Assembly: GCF_003130795.1 (NCBI RefSeq)
Contig: NZ_CP029352.1
Span: 846,001 to 910,000 of the forward strand
Source of the DNA: Azospirillum thermophilum
Lineage (GTDB): Bacteria; Pseudomonadota; Alphaproteobacteria; Azospirillales; Azospirillaceae
Length of the DNA: 64,000 nucleotides
Reading direction: 5' to 3'
In this document: positions 49,381 to 58,235 of the stretch, piece by piece
How the letters are laid out: the number at the start of each line of letters is the position of its first letter
Numbering within the stretch: position 1 is the stretch's first letter
The notes under the pieces: model-generated
Seen by the model: only the letters and a program-made list of their open reading frames with translations
Database searches by the model: none
Told to the model about the DNA's origin: nothing
Position numbers and translations under genes: made by a program

Positions 49381-49947
49381 ATGAAGGTCAACGCCAACAC
49401 GATGCGCCCCGGCCATGTGCTGGAGCACAACGGAAAGCTCTGGGTCATCACGAAGACCGCCATCGTCCAGCCCGGCAAGGGTGGCGCGTTCATCCAGCTC
49501 GAAATGAAGGACGTCCGCACGGGCACCAAGTCCATCGAGCGCTTCCGCACCCAGGAAACCGTCGAGCGCGCCCGCCTCGACGAGCATGAGATGACCTTCC
49601 TGTTCTCCGAAGGCGACAGCTTCACCTTCATGGACAAGGAGAGCTTCGAGCAGATCTCCATCCCGCGCGACGTGATCGGCGAGCCGGCCGTCTTCCTGCA
49701 GGACGGCATGGAAGTCACCGTGCAGTCCCACGAAGGCAGCCCGCTCGCGGTCGAGATCCCGGGCAAGGTGACCCTGCAGATCGTCGAGGCCGACCCGGTG
49801 GTGAAGGGCCAGACGGCCTCTTCCTCCTACAAGCCGGCGAAGCTGGAGAACGGCGTCTCGATCCTGGTCCCGCCGCACATCGAGGCCGGTACCCGCGTCG
49901 TGGTCGACACCGCCTCCGGCGAGTATGTCGAGCGCGCCAAGGACTGA
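49381..49947 (+). CDS. efp: Elongation factor P
   Basis: The product has 188 residues with the three-domain EF-P fold. The modifiable loop is QPGKGGAF with Lys 33. Domain signatures KSIERFRTQETVERARLDEH and the C-terminal SYKPAKLENGVSILVPPHIE are present. EF-P binds between the P and E sites and relieves ribosome stalling at polyproline. The Lys-type loop fits modification by the neighbouring EpmA. A strong terminator follows. This window also encodes a very proline-rich OmpA-like protein (51048) that would need EF-P for translation. Confidence 0.97.
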   Translation: MKVNANTMRPGHVLEHNGKLWVITKTAIVQPGKGGAFIQLEMKDVRTGTKSIERFRTQETVERARLDEHEMTFLFSEGDSFTFMDKESFEQISIPRDVIGEPAVFLQDGMEVTVQSHEGSPLAVEIPGKVTLQIVEADPVVKGQTASSSYKPAKLENGVSILVPPHIEAGTRVVVDTASGEYVERAKD

Positions 49948-49968
49948 GTTTCCGCTTGCACGCTGAAT

Positions 49969-50009
49969 CACCGGCTCCCGCCACGGGCGGGGGCCGGTGT
50001 ATTCTTTTT
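49969..50009 (+). terminator. Rho-independent terminator of efp
   Basis: CACCGGC and CCCGCC (49969-49982) pair with GGCGGG and GCCGGTG (49986-49999), with one T-G wobble, over a 3-nt loop; TATTCTTTTT follows. Confidence 0.9.
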
Positions 50010-50046
50010 CCGGTTCCGCACTTCCAGGTCGAGAAAAGCTAAAGCC

Positions 50047-50883
50047 ATGGCCGCCCGCTCCGCCCTCATCAACGTCATGGTCCGCGCCGCCGAGAAGGCT
50101 GCCAAAGGGCTCGTCCGCGACTTCGGCGAGGTCGAGCACCTCCAGGTCTCGCGCAAGGGCCCGTCGGACTTCGTCTCCAACGCCGATCTGAAGGCCGAGC
50201 GCATCCTGCGCGAGGAACTGCAGAAGGCCCGCCCCGATTTCGGCTTCCTGATGGAGGAGAGCGGCGCCAGCAAGGGGGCCGAGGCCGGTACCCGCTGGAT
50301 CGTCGACCCGCTGGACGGCACCACCAACTTCCTGCACGGCCTGCCGCACTGGGCCATCTCGATCGGGCTGGAGAAGAACGGCGAGATCGTCGCCGGCGTG
50401 GTGTACGAGCCGGTGCACGACCAGATGTTCTGGGCCGAGAAGGGCGCCGGCGCCTTCCTCAACCACCAGCGCCTGCGCGTGTCGGAGCGGCGCAATCTCG
50501 CCGACTCGGTGATCGCCACCGGCATTCCGTTCAAGGGCCGCGGCGACCATGCCGGCTTCCTGGGCGAGGCCGAGGCGATGATGAAGGAGGTGGCGGGCAT
50601 CCGCCGCTTCGGCGCCGCCTCGCTCGACCTCGCCTATGTGGCGGCCGGCCGGTTCGACGGTTATTGGGAACGCGGGCTGTCGCCCTGGGACGCCGCGGCC
50701 GGCGTTCTGCTGGTGACCGAGGCTGGCGGCTTCGTCGGAGAGATCGGCGGTGGCCGCAACCCGGTGTTCGGCGGCAGCATCCTGGCGGCCAACTCTCACC
50801 TGCACCTGCCGCTGGCGAAGATCCTGCGCAGCGCCGCGGAGGGACGCAAGGCGCCCGCCCCGGCCGGCGACGCCAAGGCCTGA
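50047..50883 (+). CDS. suhB: Inositol monophosphatase family protein (SuhB-like)
   Basis: The product has 278 residues. Metal-binding motifs are intact: DFVSNADLKAERIL, the FLMEESGAS Glu, RWIVDPLDGTTNFLHGLPHW (DPxDGT), and GYWERGLSPWDAAAGVLLVT (WDxxAG). Family members hydrolyse myo-inositol-1-phosphate and related sugar phosphates; SuhB also associates with rRNA transcription complexes. The C-terminal Ala/Lys tail of about 12 residues is not conserved. It is downstream of the efp terminator and upstream of the envelope cluster. Confidence 0.92.
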   Translation: MAARSALINVMVRAAEKAAKGLVRDFGEVEHLQVSRKGPSDFVSNADLKAERILREELQKARPDFGFLMEESGASKGAEAGTRWIVDPLDGTTNFLHGLPHWAISIGLEKNGEIVAGVVYEPVHDQMFWAEKGAGAFLNHQRLRVSERRNLADSVIATGIPFKGRGDHAGFLGEAEAMMKEVAGIRRFGAASLDLAYVAAGRFDGYWERGLSPWDAAAGVLLVTEAGGFVGEIGGGRNPVFGGSILAANSHLHLPLAKILRSAAEGRKAPAPAGDAKA

Positions 50884-51047
50884 CCGCGGGCCCGGTCACG
50901 GCCGGTCCGCCCCGGGCGGGCCGACGCCGCGACCGGGCGGCCGTGCGTAGGCGGTTGTCGCTACGCCGAACGATGGGCTATGGTTCAAGCGCCCTTCGGT
51001 GTTAATTGGATGGCATCGCGTTGGACAGTCGTGGAATTTCCGGCCGG

Positions 51048-51968
51048 ATGAGCCGCACTTCGCAGGCCCTCTTCGGGCGGCCGGCCGCGTCCCGCGCCGG
51101 CGCCGCCAGACAGACCGTCACCCGTGGCGTCCTCGCGGCGCTTCTGGTCTCGGTGCCCGTTGCGCTGGCCGATGCCGCCGTTTCCACGACCCAGCCCGCC
51201 GAGCCTGCTCCCGCCAAGCTGACGATCGAGACGGCCAAGCCGCTGCCGGTGCCGCCGCCGCCCAATCTCGGCAAGCAGCCGCAGGTGAAGGCGCCGCCGC
51301 GTTTCGTGACTCCGCAGGTGATGGAAGTCCCGCCGGTTCCGGAGCTGACGGTCGGCCCGCAGCAGCCGCAGCAGCCGGCAAAGCAGACGGTCGCCAAGCC
51401 CGCGACGCCGCCCGCCTCCGCCCCTGCGGTGGAACCTGCCGTTCCTCCGGCCGCCCCGGCACCCGTCGCCAAGTCCCCCACTCCGCCGAAGGATGGGCCG
51501 GCCGCGGTTGCGACGGCTCCCGCCCCGCCGCCGCCGCCTCCCGGCGCGGCGATCCAGGCTCCGGCGCCGGCCGCCCCGATGGCGGTTCCGCAGCCGCCGC
51601 GATCGGAAACCGCCGCCCTGCCGCCGCCGGCTGCCCCCGCGCGGCCGGAACCGGCGCCCGGCACGCTCAGCCTCGTCTTCGAGGGGGCGGCCCCCGGCCT
51701 GCCGGAGTCCGACGAGGCAATGATCCGCCGGATCGCCGAGCGGATGCAGGCAAGCCCGAACGCGCGGCTGCAGCTCCGCTCCTATGCCGGCGGCACGCCG
51801 GAGACGGCGCGCGAAGCACGCCAGCTTTCGTTGAGCCGCGCCCTGCTGGTGCGCGAACGGCTCGCCGCCTATGGCGTCCGCAGCACCCGCGTGGATGTCC
51901 GCCCGCTGGGCGTCGACCCGGAAAACGGCCCTCCGGACCGGGTCGACGTCGAGTTCCAGAACGAATGA
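51048..51968 (+). CDS. Proline-rich secreted/periplasmic OmpA-like protein
   Basis: The product has 306 residues from the ATG at 51048; a TTG at 51006 gives a longer form. A hydrophobic segment VLAALLVSVPVALADAA (about 27-43) is a signal peptide or anchor. Residues 50-215 are a Pro/Ala-rich, TonB-like spacer with repeated PPP blocks. The last 95 residues (SLVFEGAAPGLPESDEAMIR, then RLQLRSYAGGTPETAREARQ and LSLSRALLVRERLAAYGV) match an OmpA-type peptidoglycan-binding fold. It precedes, by 22 bp, the MotA-like gene and is probably part of the same envelope machine. Confidence 0.8.
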   Translation: MSRTSQALFGRPAASRAGAARQTVTRGVLAALLVSVPVALADAAVSTTQPAEPAPAKLTIETAKPLPVPPPPNLGKQPQVKAPPRFVTPQVMEVPPVPELTVGPQQPQQPAKQTVAKPATPPASAPAVEPAVPPAAPAPVAKSPTPPKDGPAAVATAPAPPPPPPGAAIQAPAPAAPMAVPQPPRSETAALPPPAAPARPEPAPGTLSLVFEGAAPGLPESDEAMIRRIAERMQASPNARLQLRSYAGGTPETAREARQLSLSRALLVRERLAAYGVRSTRVDVRPLGVDPENGPPDRVDVEFQNE

Positions 51969-51990
51969 GTTCCCCTCGACGGACGATCTG

Positions 51991-53181
51991 ATGGCCGCCA
52001 TCGCCCCGACCCGACCGCAGGAGGTTCCTTTCCCGATGACGCGCCCGGAACGATTCCTGACCCGGATGATCCTGTTCCTGGTGGTCGTCGCGGTCATCTG
52101 CGGGCTTCTGTTCCCCGCGCTGCAGCACGCCTTCATGAACAATGCGCCGCTGAACGGCCTGATCCTGGGCACGCTGTTCGCCGGCATCCTCTTCATCTTC
52201 CGTCAGGTGCTGATGCTGCGGCCGGAGGTGGCGTGGCTGGAGCAGTACCAGAGCGGCGTCACCCTGTCCGGCACGCCGGAACCGGTCCTGCTGGCGCCGA
52301 TGGCCAGGATGCTCGGCGAGCGGCGCGGCCGGCTCAGCCTGTCGGCGCTGTCCATGCGCTCGCTGCTGGACGGCATCGCCTCGCGCCTCGACGAGTCGCG
52401 GGAGCTGTCGCGCTACCTGATCGGGCTGCTGATCTTCCTCGGCCTGCTGGGCACCTTCTGGGGGCTGCTGCACACGGTGCAGTCGGTGGGCGGCGTGATC
52501 GGCAGCCTGTCGGTCAACGGCGGTGACGTCGCCAACATGTTCGCCAACCTGCAGCAGGGCTTGCAGGCCCCGCTGACCGGCATGGGAACGGCCTTCAGCT
52601 CCTCCCTCTTCGGTCTGGCGGGGTCGCTGGTGCTCGGCTTCCTGGAGCTCCAGGCGAGCCAGGCACACAACCGCTTCTTCCAGGATTTGGAGGATTGGCT
52701 GTCCAGCGCCACCCGCCTGTCCAGCGGCTCGGCCGGCGGCCTGGAGGTCGGCGACCATTCGGTACCCGCCTATGTGCAGGCACTGCTGGAGCAGACGGCC
52801 GAGAATCTGGAGCAGCTGCAGCGCACCGTCGCGACGGCCGAGGATGGCCGCCGCGCCGCCAACGCCAATCTGATGGCGCTGACCGAGCGGCTGACGACCC
52901 TGACCGACCATATGCGGGCCGAACAGCAGCTCCTTCTCCGGCTCGGCGAGAACCAGATCGAGATGAAGACCCTGCTCGACCGGCTCGCGGAGGCGGCGAT
53001 CGGCGGGCTGGACGAGGCGTCGCGCCAGCATCTGCGCAACATGGACATCTACCTCGCCCGCATGGTGGAGGAGGCGACCACCGGACGCGCCCAGGCGGTG
53101 CAGGAGATCCGCAGCGAGATCAAGCTGCTCGCCCGGACCATCGCCGCCCTCGCCGAAGAGGCCGAACAGCCGCAGCGCTGA
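51991..53181 (+). CDS. MotA/TolQ/ExbB-like proton-channel stator subunit
   Basis: The product has 396 residues. Four membrane helices are visible: 26-45, 53-75, 142-163 (YLIGLLIFLGLLGTFWGLLH) and 197-220 (GMGTAFSSSLFGLAGSLVLG). The third and fourth carry the MotA/TolQ/ExbB channel pattern. A cytoplasmic loop lies between helices 2 and 3, and a C-terminal 170-residue cytoplasmic tail is helical (VQALLEQTAENLEQLQRTV). Together with the next gene it should form a 5:2 ion-driven motor. No flagellar gene is nearby, and the long tail recalls ZorA of Zorya defence systems, although the setting is core-genome-like. Confidence 0.85.
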   Translation: MAAIAPTRPQEVPFPMTRPERFLTRMILFLVVVAVICGLLFPALQHAFMNNAPLNGLILGTLFAGILFIFRQVLMLRPEVAWLEQYQSGVTLSGTPEPVLLAPMARMLGERRGRLSLSALSMRSLLDGIASRLDESRELSRYLIGLLIFLGLLGTFWGLLHTVQSVGGVIGSLSVNGGDVANMFANLQQGLQAPLTGMGTAFSSSLFGLAGSLVLGFLELQASQAHNRFFQDLEDWLSSATRLSSGSAGGLEVGDHSVPAYVQALLEQTAENLEQLQRTVATAEDGRRAANANLMALTERLTTLTDHMRAEQQLLLRLGENQIEMKTLLDRLAEAAIGGLDEASRQHLRNMDIYLARMVEEATTGRAQAVQEIRSEIKLLARTIAALAEEAEQPQR

Positions 53182-53208
53182 TCCCGCCGCCCCGGAAAGG
53201 ACCGCCCC

Positions 53209-54612
53209 ATGGCCAGCATCAGTCGCCGCAACGGGCACCGCGAGGTCAGCGCATGGCCGGGATGGGTCGATGCGCTGTCGTCGCTCATCATGGTCGTCAT
53301 CTTCCTGCTGATGGTCTTCGTGGTCGGGCAGGTCTACCTCGCCACCACACTGACCGGCCGCGACGAACAGCTCACCGCGCTGAACCGCAAGGTGGCGGAG
53401 ATGAACGAGCTGCTGGCGCTTGAGCGGGAGGCGAACGCCGATCTGCGGGTGAACATCACGCAGTTGTCCACGGAGCTGCAGTCCTCCGTCGCGACGCGCG
53501 ACGACATGACCCTGGCGCTCGGCCAGCTCCGGGAGGACCGCGACCGCACCGCCCGCGCGCTGGAGGAGTTGCAGCGCAATGTCCGGGTCGACCGCGAGAC
53601 GCTGGACCTGAAGCTGCGCGAGATCATCAGCCTGCAGAATGACCTGAAGGTCCTGCGCGAGGCGCGGGACAAGCTGGAGGGCGAGCTTGCCGCCGCCGCC
53701 GCCGCCGGCAAGCTGACCGAGGAGCAGCGCCAGGCCCTTCTGTCGGAGCTGGGGGCCGCCCGCGACCGGACCAGGGAGCTGGAAGCCCGGCTGGCCGGCG
53801 CCGACGAGAAGACCATGCTGGCCCAGAAGGAGATCCAGCAGCGCGAGATCCGCATCAAGGAGCTCGATTCCAAGCTCGCCGCCGCCACCGACGCGACCGC
53901 CCAGGCCCAGAAGACCGTCGAGCAGCGCGAGGTGCGGATCCGTGACCTGCTCGCCGCCCTGGCGGGGGAACAGGCCGAGACAGGGCGCAGCCGCCAGCAG
54001 GTGGAGCTGCTCAACCAGCAGCTCCTCGCGCTTCGCGACCAGCTAGCCCGCATCGCCGCGGCTCTCGACGTGTCCGAGAAGAAGTCGGAGGAGCAGAAGG
54101 TCCAGATCGCGGAGCTCGGCGCCCGCCTGAACCAGGCGCTGGCCGCCAAGGTGCAGGACCTCGCGCGTTACCGGTCGGAGTTCTTCGGCCGCGTGCGCGA
54201 GGCGCTGGGCAACCGGCCGGACGTGCGCATCGTCGGTGACCGCTTCGTCTTCCAGTCCGAGCTGCTGTTCCCCACCGGCTCCGCCACGCTGGAGGAGGCC
54301 GGCAAGCAGCGGCTGGCTGAGCTGGCGCGCACCCTGATCGAGGTCGGCAAGCAGATTCCGCCGGACATCAACTGGGTGCTGCGCGTCGACGGCCATACCG
54401 ACATCCGCCCCATCCGCGGCCAGTTCCCCTCCAACTGGGAGCTGTCGGCAGCCCGCGCCATCTCCGTCGTCAAGTTCCTGATCGACCAGGGTCTTCCGCC
54501 TGAACGGCTGGCCGCCGCCGGCTTCGGCGAGTTCCAGCCCGTCGACATCGGCACGACGGAGGAGGCGCTGGCGAGGAACCGCCGGATCGAGATCAAGCTC
54601 GACCAGCGCTGA
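53209..54612 (+). CDS. MotB-like peptidoglycan-binding protein with long coiled coil
   Basis: The product has 467 residues. A single N-terminal helix WVDALSSLIMVVIFLLMVFV (20-39) starts with Asp 21 in the position of the proton-carrying Asp of MotB/TolR/ExbD. Residues about 50-330 form a long coiled coil rich in Glu, Leu and Arg with internal repeats (QQREIRIKELDSKLA and EQREVRIRDLLAALA). The C-terminal OmpA/MotB domain (about 345-467) has FPTGSATLEEAG, DGHTDIRPI (HTD at 396-398), FPSNWELSAARAISVVKFL and RNRRIEIKL. The coiled coil is far longer than in flagellar MotB and would span much of the periplasm. It is 27 bp downstream of the MotA-like gene. Confidence 0.88.
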   Translation: MASISRRNGHREVSAWPGWVDALSSLIMVVIFLLMVFVVGQVYLATTLTGRDEQLTALNRKVAEMNELLALEREANADLRVNITQLSTELQSSVATRDDMTLALGQLREDRDRTARALEELQRNVRVDRETLDLKLREIISLQNDLKVLREARDKLEGELAAAAAAGKLTEEQRQALLSELGAARDRTRELEARLAGADEKTMLAQKEIQQREIRIKELDSKLAAATDATAQAQKTVEQREVRIRDLLAALAGEQAETGRSRQQVELLNQQLLALRDQLARIAAALDVSEKKSEEQKVQIAELGARLNQALAAKVQDLARYRSEFFGRVREALGNRPDVRIVGDRFVFQSELLFPTGSATLEEAGKQRLAELARTLIEVGKQIPPDINWVLRVDGHTDIRPIRGQFPSNWELSAARAISVVKFLIDQGLPPERLAAAGFGEFQPVDIGTTEEALARNRRIEIKLDQR

Positions 54613-54620
54613 GGCCGGCG

Positions 54621-55502
54621 ATGCCCAACCCGCTGCCCCCCTTCGACCTCGATCTGCTGCGCTCCTTCGTGACGATCGTCGACAGCGGCGGCTTCACCCG
54701 CGCCGCCGAACGGCTGGGCCGCACCCAGTCGACGGTCAGCCTGCAGATCAAGCGGCTGGAGGACGGCATCGGCCGCCGGGTGTTCGACCGCGACGCCCGC
54801 GAGCTGACCCTGACGCCGGACGGCGAACTGCTGCTGACCTACGCCCGCCGCCTGCTGACCCTGGCGAACGAGGCCTGCGACCGGCTGATGGAGCCCGAGG
54901 TGGGGGGCACCGTCCGGCTCGGCACGCCGGAGGATTTCGCCACGGTCCATCTGCCCGACGTGCTCTGGCGCTTCGCCCGCGCCCATCCGCAGGTGGCGCT
55001 GGAGGTGACCTGCGATTTCACGGTCAATCTGCTCGACGGTTTCGCCAGGGGAACCTACGACCTCGTCCTGTGCAAGCGCGAGCCGCAGGGCCAAGCTGCA
55101 GGAACCGGCGTCTGGCGCGAACCGCTGGTCTGGGCGGCATCGGAGAGGCTGGTGCCGCCGACGGACGGACCGGTGCCCCTGGTGCTCGCCCCCTACCCGG
55201 ACATCTATCGCAAGCGCGCGCTCGAAGCGCTCGATGCCGCCGGCCGCCCCTGGCGCATCGCCTATTCCAGCCCTTCGCTGGCAGGCATCCAGGCGGCGGT
55301 CCGCGCCGGGCTCGGCCTGACCATCCTGCCCAAGGAAATGGCCGGGCCGGGTTTCCTGATCGTCGGCGGCGAGTTCGAGCTGCCGCCGCTGGCCGACACG
55401 GAGATCGCGCTCTACCGGGCCGCCGGCCTGTCGCGTGCCGGCGAGCGTCTGGCCGAGCACATCGTGCGGTCGCTGGAAACGGTGCGCGAGACCGCCGGCT
55501 GA
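54621..55502 (+). CDS. LysR-family transcriptional regulator
   Basis: The product has 293 residues. The N-terminal winged HTH reads DLDLLRSFVTIVDSGGFTRA, ERLGRTQSTVSLQIKRLEDG and RVFDRDARELTLTPDGELLL. The C-terminal periplasmic-binding-like effector domain starts at about 90. It lies directly upstream of, and on the same strand as, an SbtA-type bicarbonate permease gene, and a LysR-type palindrome sits in the spacer, so it probably controls that gene. The start lies 8 bp after the MotB-like stop, so read-through from the envelope cluster is possible. Confidence 0.93.
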   Translation: MPNPLPPFDLDLLRSFVTIVDSGGFTRAAERLGRTQSTVSLQIKRLEDGIGRRVFDRDARELTLTPDGELLLTYARRLLTLANEACDRLMEPEVGGTVRLGTPEDFATVHLPDVLWRFARAHPQVALEVTCDFTVNLLDGFARGTYDLVLCKREPQGQAAGTGVWREPLVWAASERLVPPTDGPVPLVLAPYPDIYRKRALEALDAAGRPWRIAYSSPSLAGIQAAVRAGLGLTILPKEMAGPGFLIVGGEFELPPLADTEIALYRAAGLSRAGERLAEHIVRSLETVRETAG

Positions 55503-55517
55503 CCTGCCCCTACCCAC

Positions 55518-55532
55518 ATTGATTTTTTCAAT
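55518..55532. promoter_or_regulatory. LysR-type T-N11-A palindrome upstream of sbtA
   Basis: ATTGATTTTTTCAAT has perfect 5-bp arms around T5 and fits the T-N11-A rule of LysR regulators. It lies 100 bp upstream of the permease start and 16 bp after the LysR stop. Confidence 0.55.
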
Positions 55533-55631
55533 AGCGCAGTTTCAGCCTATCAATTTCCCTTACGCCTGCTTCGCGCGCAGGGTCCGGTTTGCGCATGCGC
55601 GCCAAAAACTGGACTCAAGGGGCATTGTATC

Positions 55632-56606
55632 ATGGATATTGCGTCATCCTTTGCCGTGGCGGACCTGCTGGTCCCGCTGACCTCGGCACCGGTCCTGTTC
55701 TTCCTGCTGGGGGCGGTCCTCGCGGCGGCGGGAGCCGAGTTGCCGCTGCCGCAGGCTTTCGGCAAGGGGCTGGCGGCCTTCCTGATGGTCGCCATCGGTC
55801 TGAAGGGAGGGTCGGCACTGGCCGCCGCCGGGGGGCTGGCGCCGCACGTCGACATCCTGGTCACCGCCCTGCTGCTGAGCGCCGCCATTCCGGTGGTGGC
55901 CTACATCGGGCTGCGGGGCTTCATCGGGCTCGACCGGGTGAACGCGGCGGCGGTGGCCGCGCATTACGGCTCGGTCAGCCTCGTCACCTTCGCGGCGGCG
56001 ACCAAGTATCTGGAGACCCAGGGCATCACCTATGGCGGCCACATGGTGGCGGTGATGGCCCTGATGGAGGGGCCGGCGATCCTGATCGGCCTGATGCTCG
56101 CCGGCTCCCCCTCCTCGGCCCGCAGCGGCAGCGTGGTCAAGGAGGCGCTGGCGAACGGCAGCGTACTGCTGATCGCCGGCGCCATGGTCATCGGCTACGT
56201 GATCGGCAAGCCGGGCATGGAGAAGCTGGCACCCTTCTTCGTCGCCCCGTGGGACGGTGCGCTCAGCCTGTTCCTGCTGGAGATGGGCTTCATCGCCATG
56301 TCCCGGCTGAAGGAAGCCAAGGCGCTGACCAGCCGGCTGGTCGGCTTCGGCGTCGCCATGCCCCTGGCGGGCGGAGCACTGGGGCTGACGGCTGCCCTCG
56401 TGCTTGGCCTGTCGCCGGGCGACGCGACCCTGCTGACGGTGCTGTCGGCCAGCGCCTCCTACATCGCTGTGCCGGCGGCGATGCGCCACGCCCTGCCCCA
56501 GGCCGACCCGGCGATCACCATGCCGCTGGCCCTGGCGATCACCTTCCCCTTCAACGTCCTGCTCGGTATCCCGCTCTATCACGCGGCGGTGTCGGCCATC
56601 GGCTGA
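55632..56606 (+). CDS. sbtA: Sodium-dependent bicarbonate transport family permease (SbtA-like)
   Basis: The product has 324 residues and about ten membrane helices. Typical SbtA segments are visible: LLGAVLAAAGAELPLPQAFG, LAAFLMVAIGLKGGSALAAAGG, NAAAVAAHYGSVSLVTFAAA and GATLL-type DATLLTVLSASASYIAVPAA. SbtA proteins import bicarbonate with sodium; in non-photosynthetic bacteria the substrate may differ. No SbtB PII-like gene follows; a terminator does. Regulation is probably by the LysR gene upstream. Confidence 0.88.
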   Translation: MDIASSFAVADLLVPLTSAPVLFFLLGAVLAAAGAELPLPQAFGKGLAAFLMVAIGLKGGSALAAAGGLAPHVDILVTALLLSAAIPVVAYIGLRGFIGLDRVNAAAVAAHYGSVSLVTFAAATKYLETQGITYGGHMVAVMALMEGPAILIGLMLAGSPSSARSGSVVKEALANGSVLLIAGAMVIGYVIGKPGMEKLAPFFVAPWDGALSLFLLEMGFIAMSRLKEAKALTSRLVGFGVAMPLAGGALGLTAALVLGLSPGDATLLTVLSASASYIAVPAAMRHALPQADPAITMPLALAITFPFNVLLGIPLYHAAVSAIG

Positions 56607-56629
56607 AACCGGAGGAGGCGGAAAAGAAA

Positions 56630-56658
56630 AGAGGGGGCCCGAGCCCCCTCTTCCCGTT
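56630..56658. terminator. Terminator between convergent sbtA and gcvPB
   Basis: AGAGGGGGC (56630-56638) pairs exactly with GCCCCCTCT (56643-56651) over CCGA; an A-rich stretch precedes it (AAAAGAAA) and TCCCGTTT follows, so it can serve the minus-strand gcvPB transcript better than the plus strand. Confidence 0.8.
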
Positions 56659-56669
56659 TGACCGGCGCG

Positions 56670-58235
56670 TCACTCGGCCGCCAGAGCCTCGGTCGGGGCC
56701 GGCGGAGTCCAGCGCAGGACCGGCTTGCGGGCGGCGGCGGTCTCGTCGAGGCGGCGGCGCGGGGTCAGGCGCGGGGCGCCCTGGAAATACTCCGCATCGC
56801 CGGACCGGGCACGCTCGGCCAGCGACCGCATCGTGTCGATGAACTGATCGAGGCTGGCCTTGCTCTCCGTCTCGGTCGGTTCGATCAGCAGGGCGCCATG
56901 GACGACCAGCGGGAAGTACATGGTCATCGGGTGGAAGCCCTCGTCGATCATCGCCTTGGCGAAATCGAGCGTCGAGACGCCGGTGCCCTTCAGGAAGCGG
57001 TCGTCGAACAGGCACTCGTGCATGCACGGTCCGTCGAAGGAGGCGGTCATCACGTCCTGCAGCCGCGCCATCACATAGTTGGCGTTCAGCACCGCGTCGC
57101 CCGAGGCCTGCCACAGCCCGTCGGCGCCGTGACTGAGCATGTAGGACAGGGCGCGGACGAACATGCCCATCTGGCCGTGGAAGGCCTTCATGCGGCCGAA
57201 GGCCGGGCCTTCGCCGGCATGCTCGACCAGCGCCAGGCCGTCCGTCCCGTGGACCACGTAGGGCACCGGGATGTAGGGGGCCAGCGAGTCCGCGAAGACC
57301 ACCGGACCGGAGCCCGGACCACCGCCGCCATGCGGGGTGGAGAAGGTCTTGTGCAGGTTGATGTGCATGACGTCGATGCCGAGGTCGGCGGGGCGGACCC
57401 GGCCGACGATGGCGTTGAAGTTGGCGCCGTCGCAGTAGAAATAGGCGCCCGCCGCATGCACCGCCTCGGCGATGGTGATGATGTCCCGCTCGAACAGGCC
57501 GCAGGTGTTCGGGTTGGTCAGCATCAGCCCGGCGACGTCGGGGCCGAGCTTGGCCTTCAGCGCCTCCAGATCCACGCGCCCGTCGGCAGTGGCCGGGATG
57601 GCCTCCACGCTGTAGCCGCAGGCGGCGGCGGTGGCGGGGTTGGTGCCGTGCGCGCTCTCCGGCACGAGGATCTTCGTGCGGGCCTTGTCGCCCTTCGCCT
57701 CGTGGGCGGCGCGGATCGCCATGATGCCGCACATCTCGCCATGGGCGCCGGCCGCCGGGGCGAGCGTCACCGCCGCCATGCCGGTCAGCGTCTTCAGCCA
57801 GCGGGCCAGCTCGTCCATCAGCTCCAGCGCGCCCTGCACGGTGGAGACCGGCTGGAGGGGGTGAACGTCGGCGAAGCCCGGCAGCCGCGCCATCTTCTCG
57901 TTCAGGCGCGGGTTGTGCTTCATCGTGCAGGAGCCGAGCGGGTAGAAGCCGCTGTCGATGGCGTAGTTCTTCTGCGACAGGCGGGTGTAGTGGCGGACCA
58001 CCTGCGGCTCCGACAGGCCGGGCAGGCCGATCCTGGCGCGCGGCTTCACCGCTCCCAGGCGGCTCTTCACCGCCGGGGCGTCGGGCAGGTCGACACCGCT
58101 GCGGCCGGCGCTGTCCTGCTCGAAGATCAGCGGCTCTTCGATCTGCAGGCCGCGGTTGCCGGTGTAGGTGCCGGTCACCTGGTCCGGGCCGGCGGCAGGG
58201 ATGGAGGACGGGCGTCCCTGGGAATTCATGCTCAT
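56670..58235 (-). CDS. gcvPB: Glycine dehydrogenase (decarboxylating), subunit 2
   Basis: The product has 521 residues from the ATG at 58235, which overlaps the gcvPA stop as ATGA. The PLP lysine is in [20 protein letters not shown], preceded by [14 protein letters not shown] and [14 protein letters not shown]. It is the C-terminal half of split-type P protein, pairing with gcvPA to decarboxylate glycine and load the aminomethyl group on lipoyl-GcvH. The first 60 residues are more variable than the family. It is the last gene of the gcv operon. Confidence 0.95.
   Translation of the reverse strand: MSMNSQGRPSSIPAAGPDQVTGTYTGNRGLQIEEPLIFEQDSAGRSGVDLPDAPAVKSRLGAVKPRARIGLPGLSEPQVVRHYTRLSQKNYAIDSGFYPLGSCTMKHNPRLNEKMARLPGFADVHPLQPVSTVQGALELMDELARWLKTLTGMAAVTLAPAAGAHGEMCGIMAIRAAHEAKGDKARTKILVPESAHGTNPATAAACGYSVEAIPATADGRVDLEALKAKLGPDVAGLMLTNPNTCGLFERDIITIAEAVHAAGAYFYCDGANFNAIVGRVRPADLGIDVMHINLHKTFSTPHGGGGPGSGPVVFADSLAPYIPVPYVVHGTDGLALVEHAGEGPAFGRMKAFHGQMGMFVRALSYMLSHGADGLWQASGDAVLNANYVMARLQDVMTASFDGPCMHECLFDDRFLKGTGVSTLDFAKAMIDEGFHPMTMYFPLVVHGALLIEPTETESKASLDQFIDTMRSLAERARSGDAEYFQGAPRLTPRRRLDETAAARKPVLRWTPPAPTEALAAE

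Noticed and set aside
51991..54612. Zorya phage-defence system
   Set aside because: The ZorA/ZorB-like pair is present but no ZorC, ZorD or ZorE gene follows, and the neighbours are core genes (efp, suhB, lysR), so a defence call is not supported.
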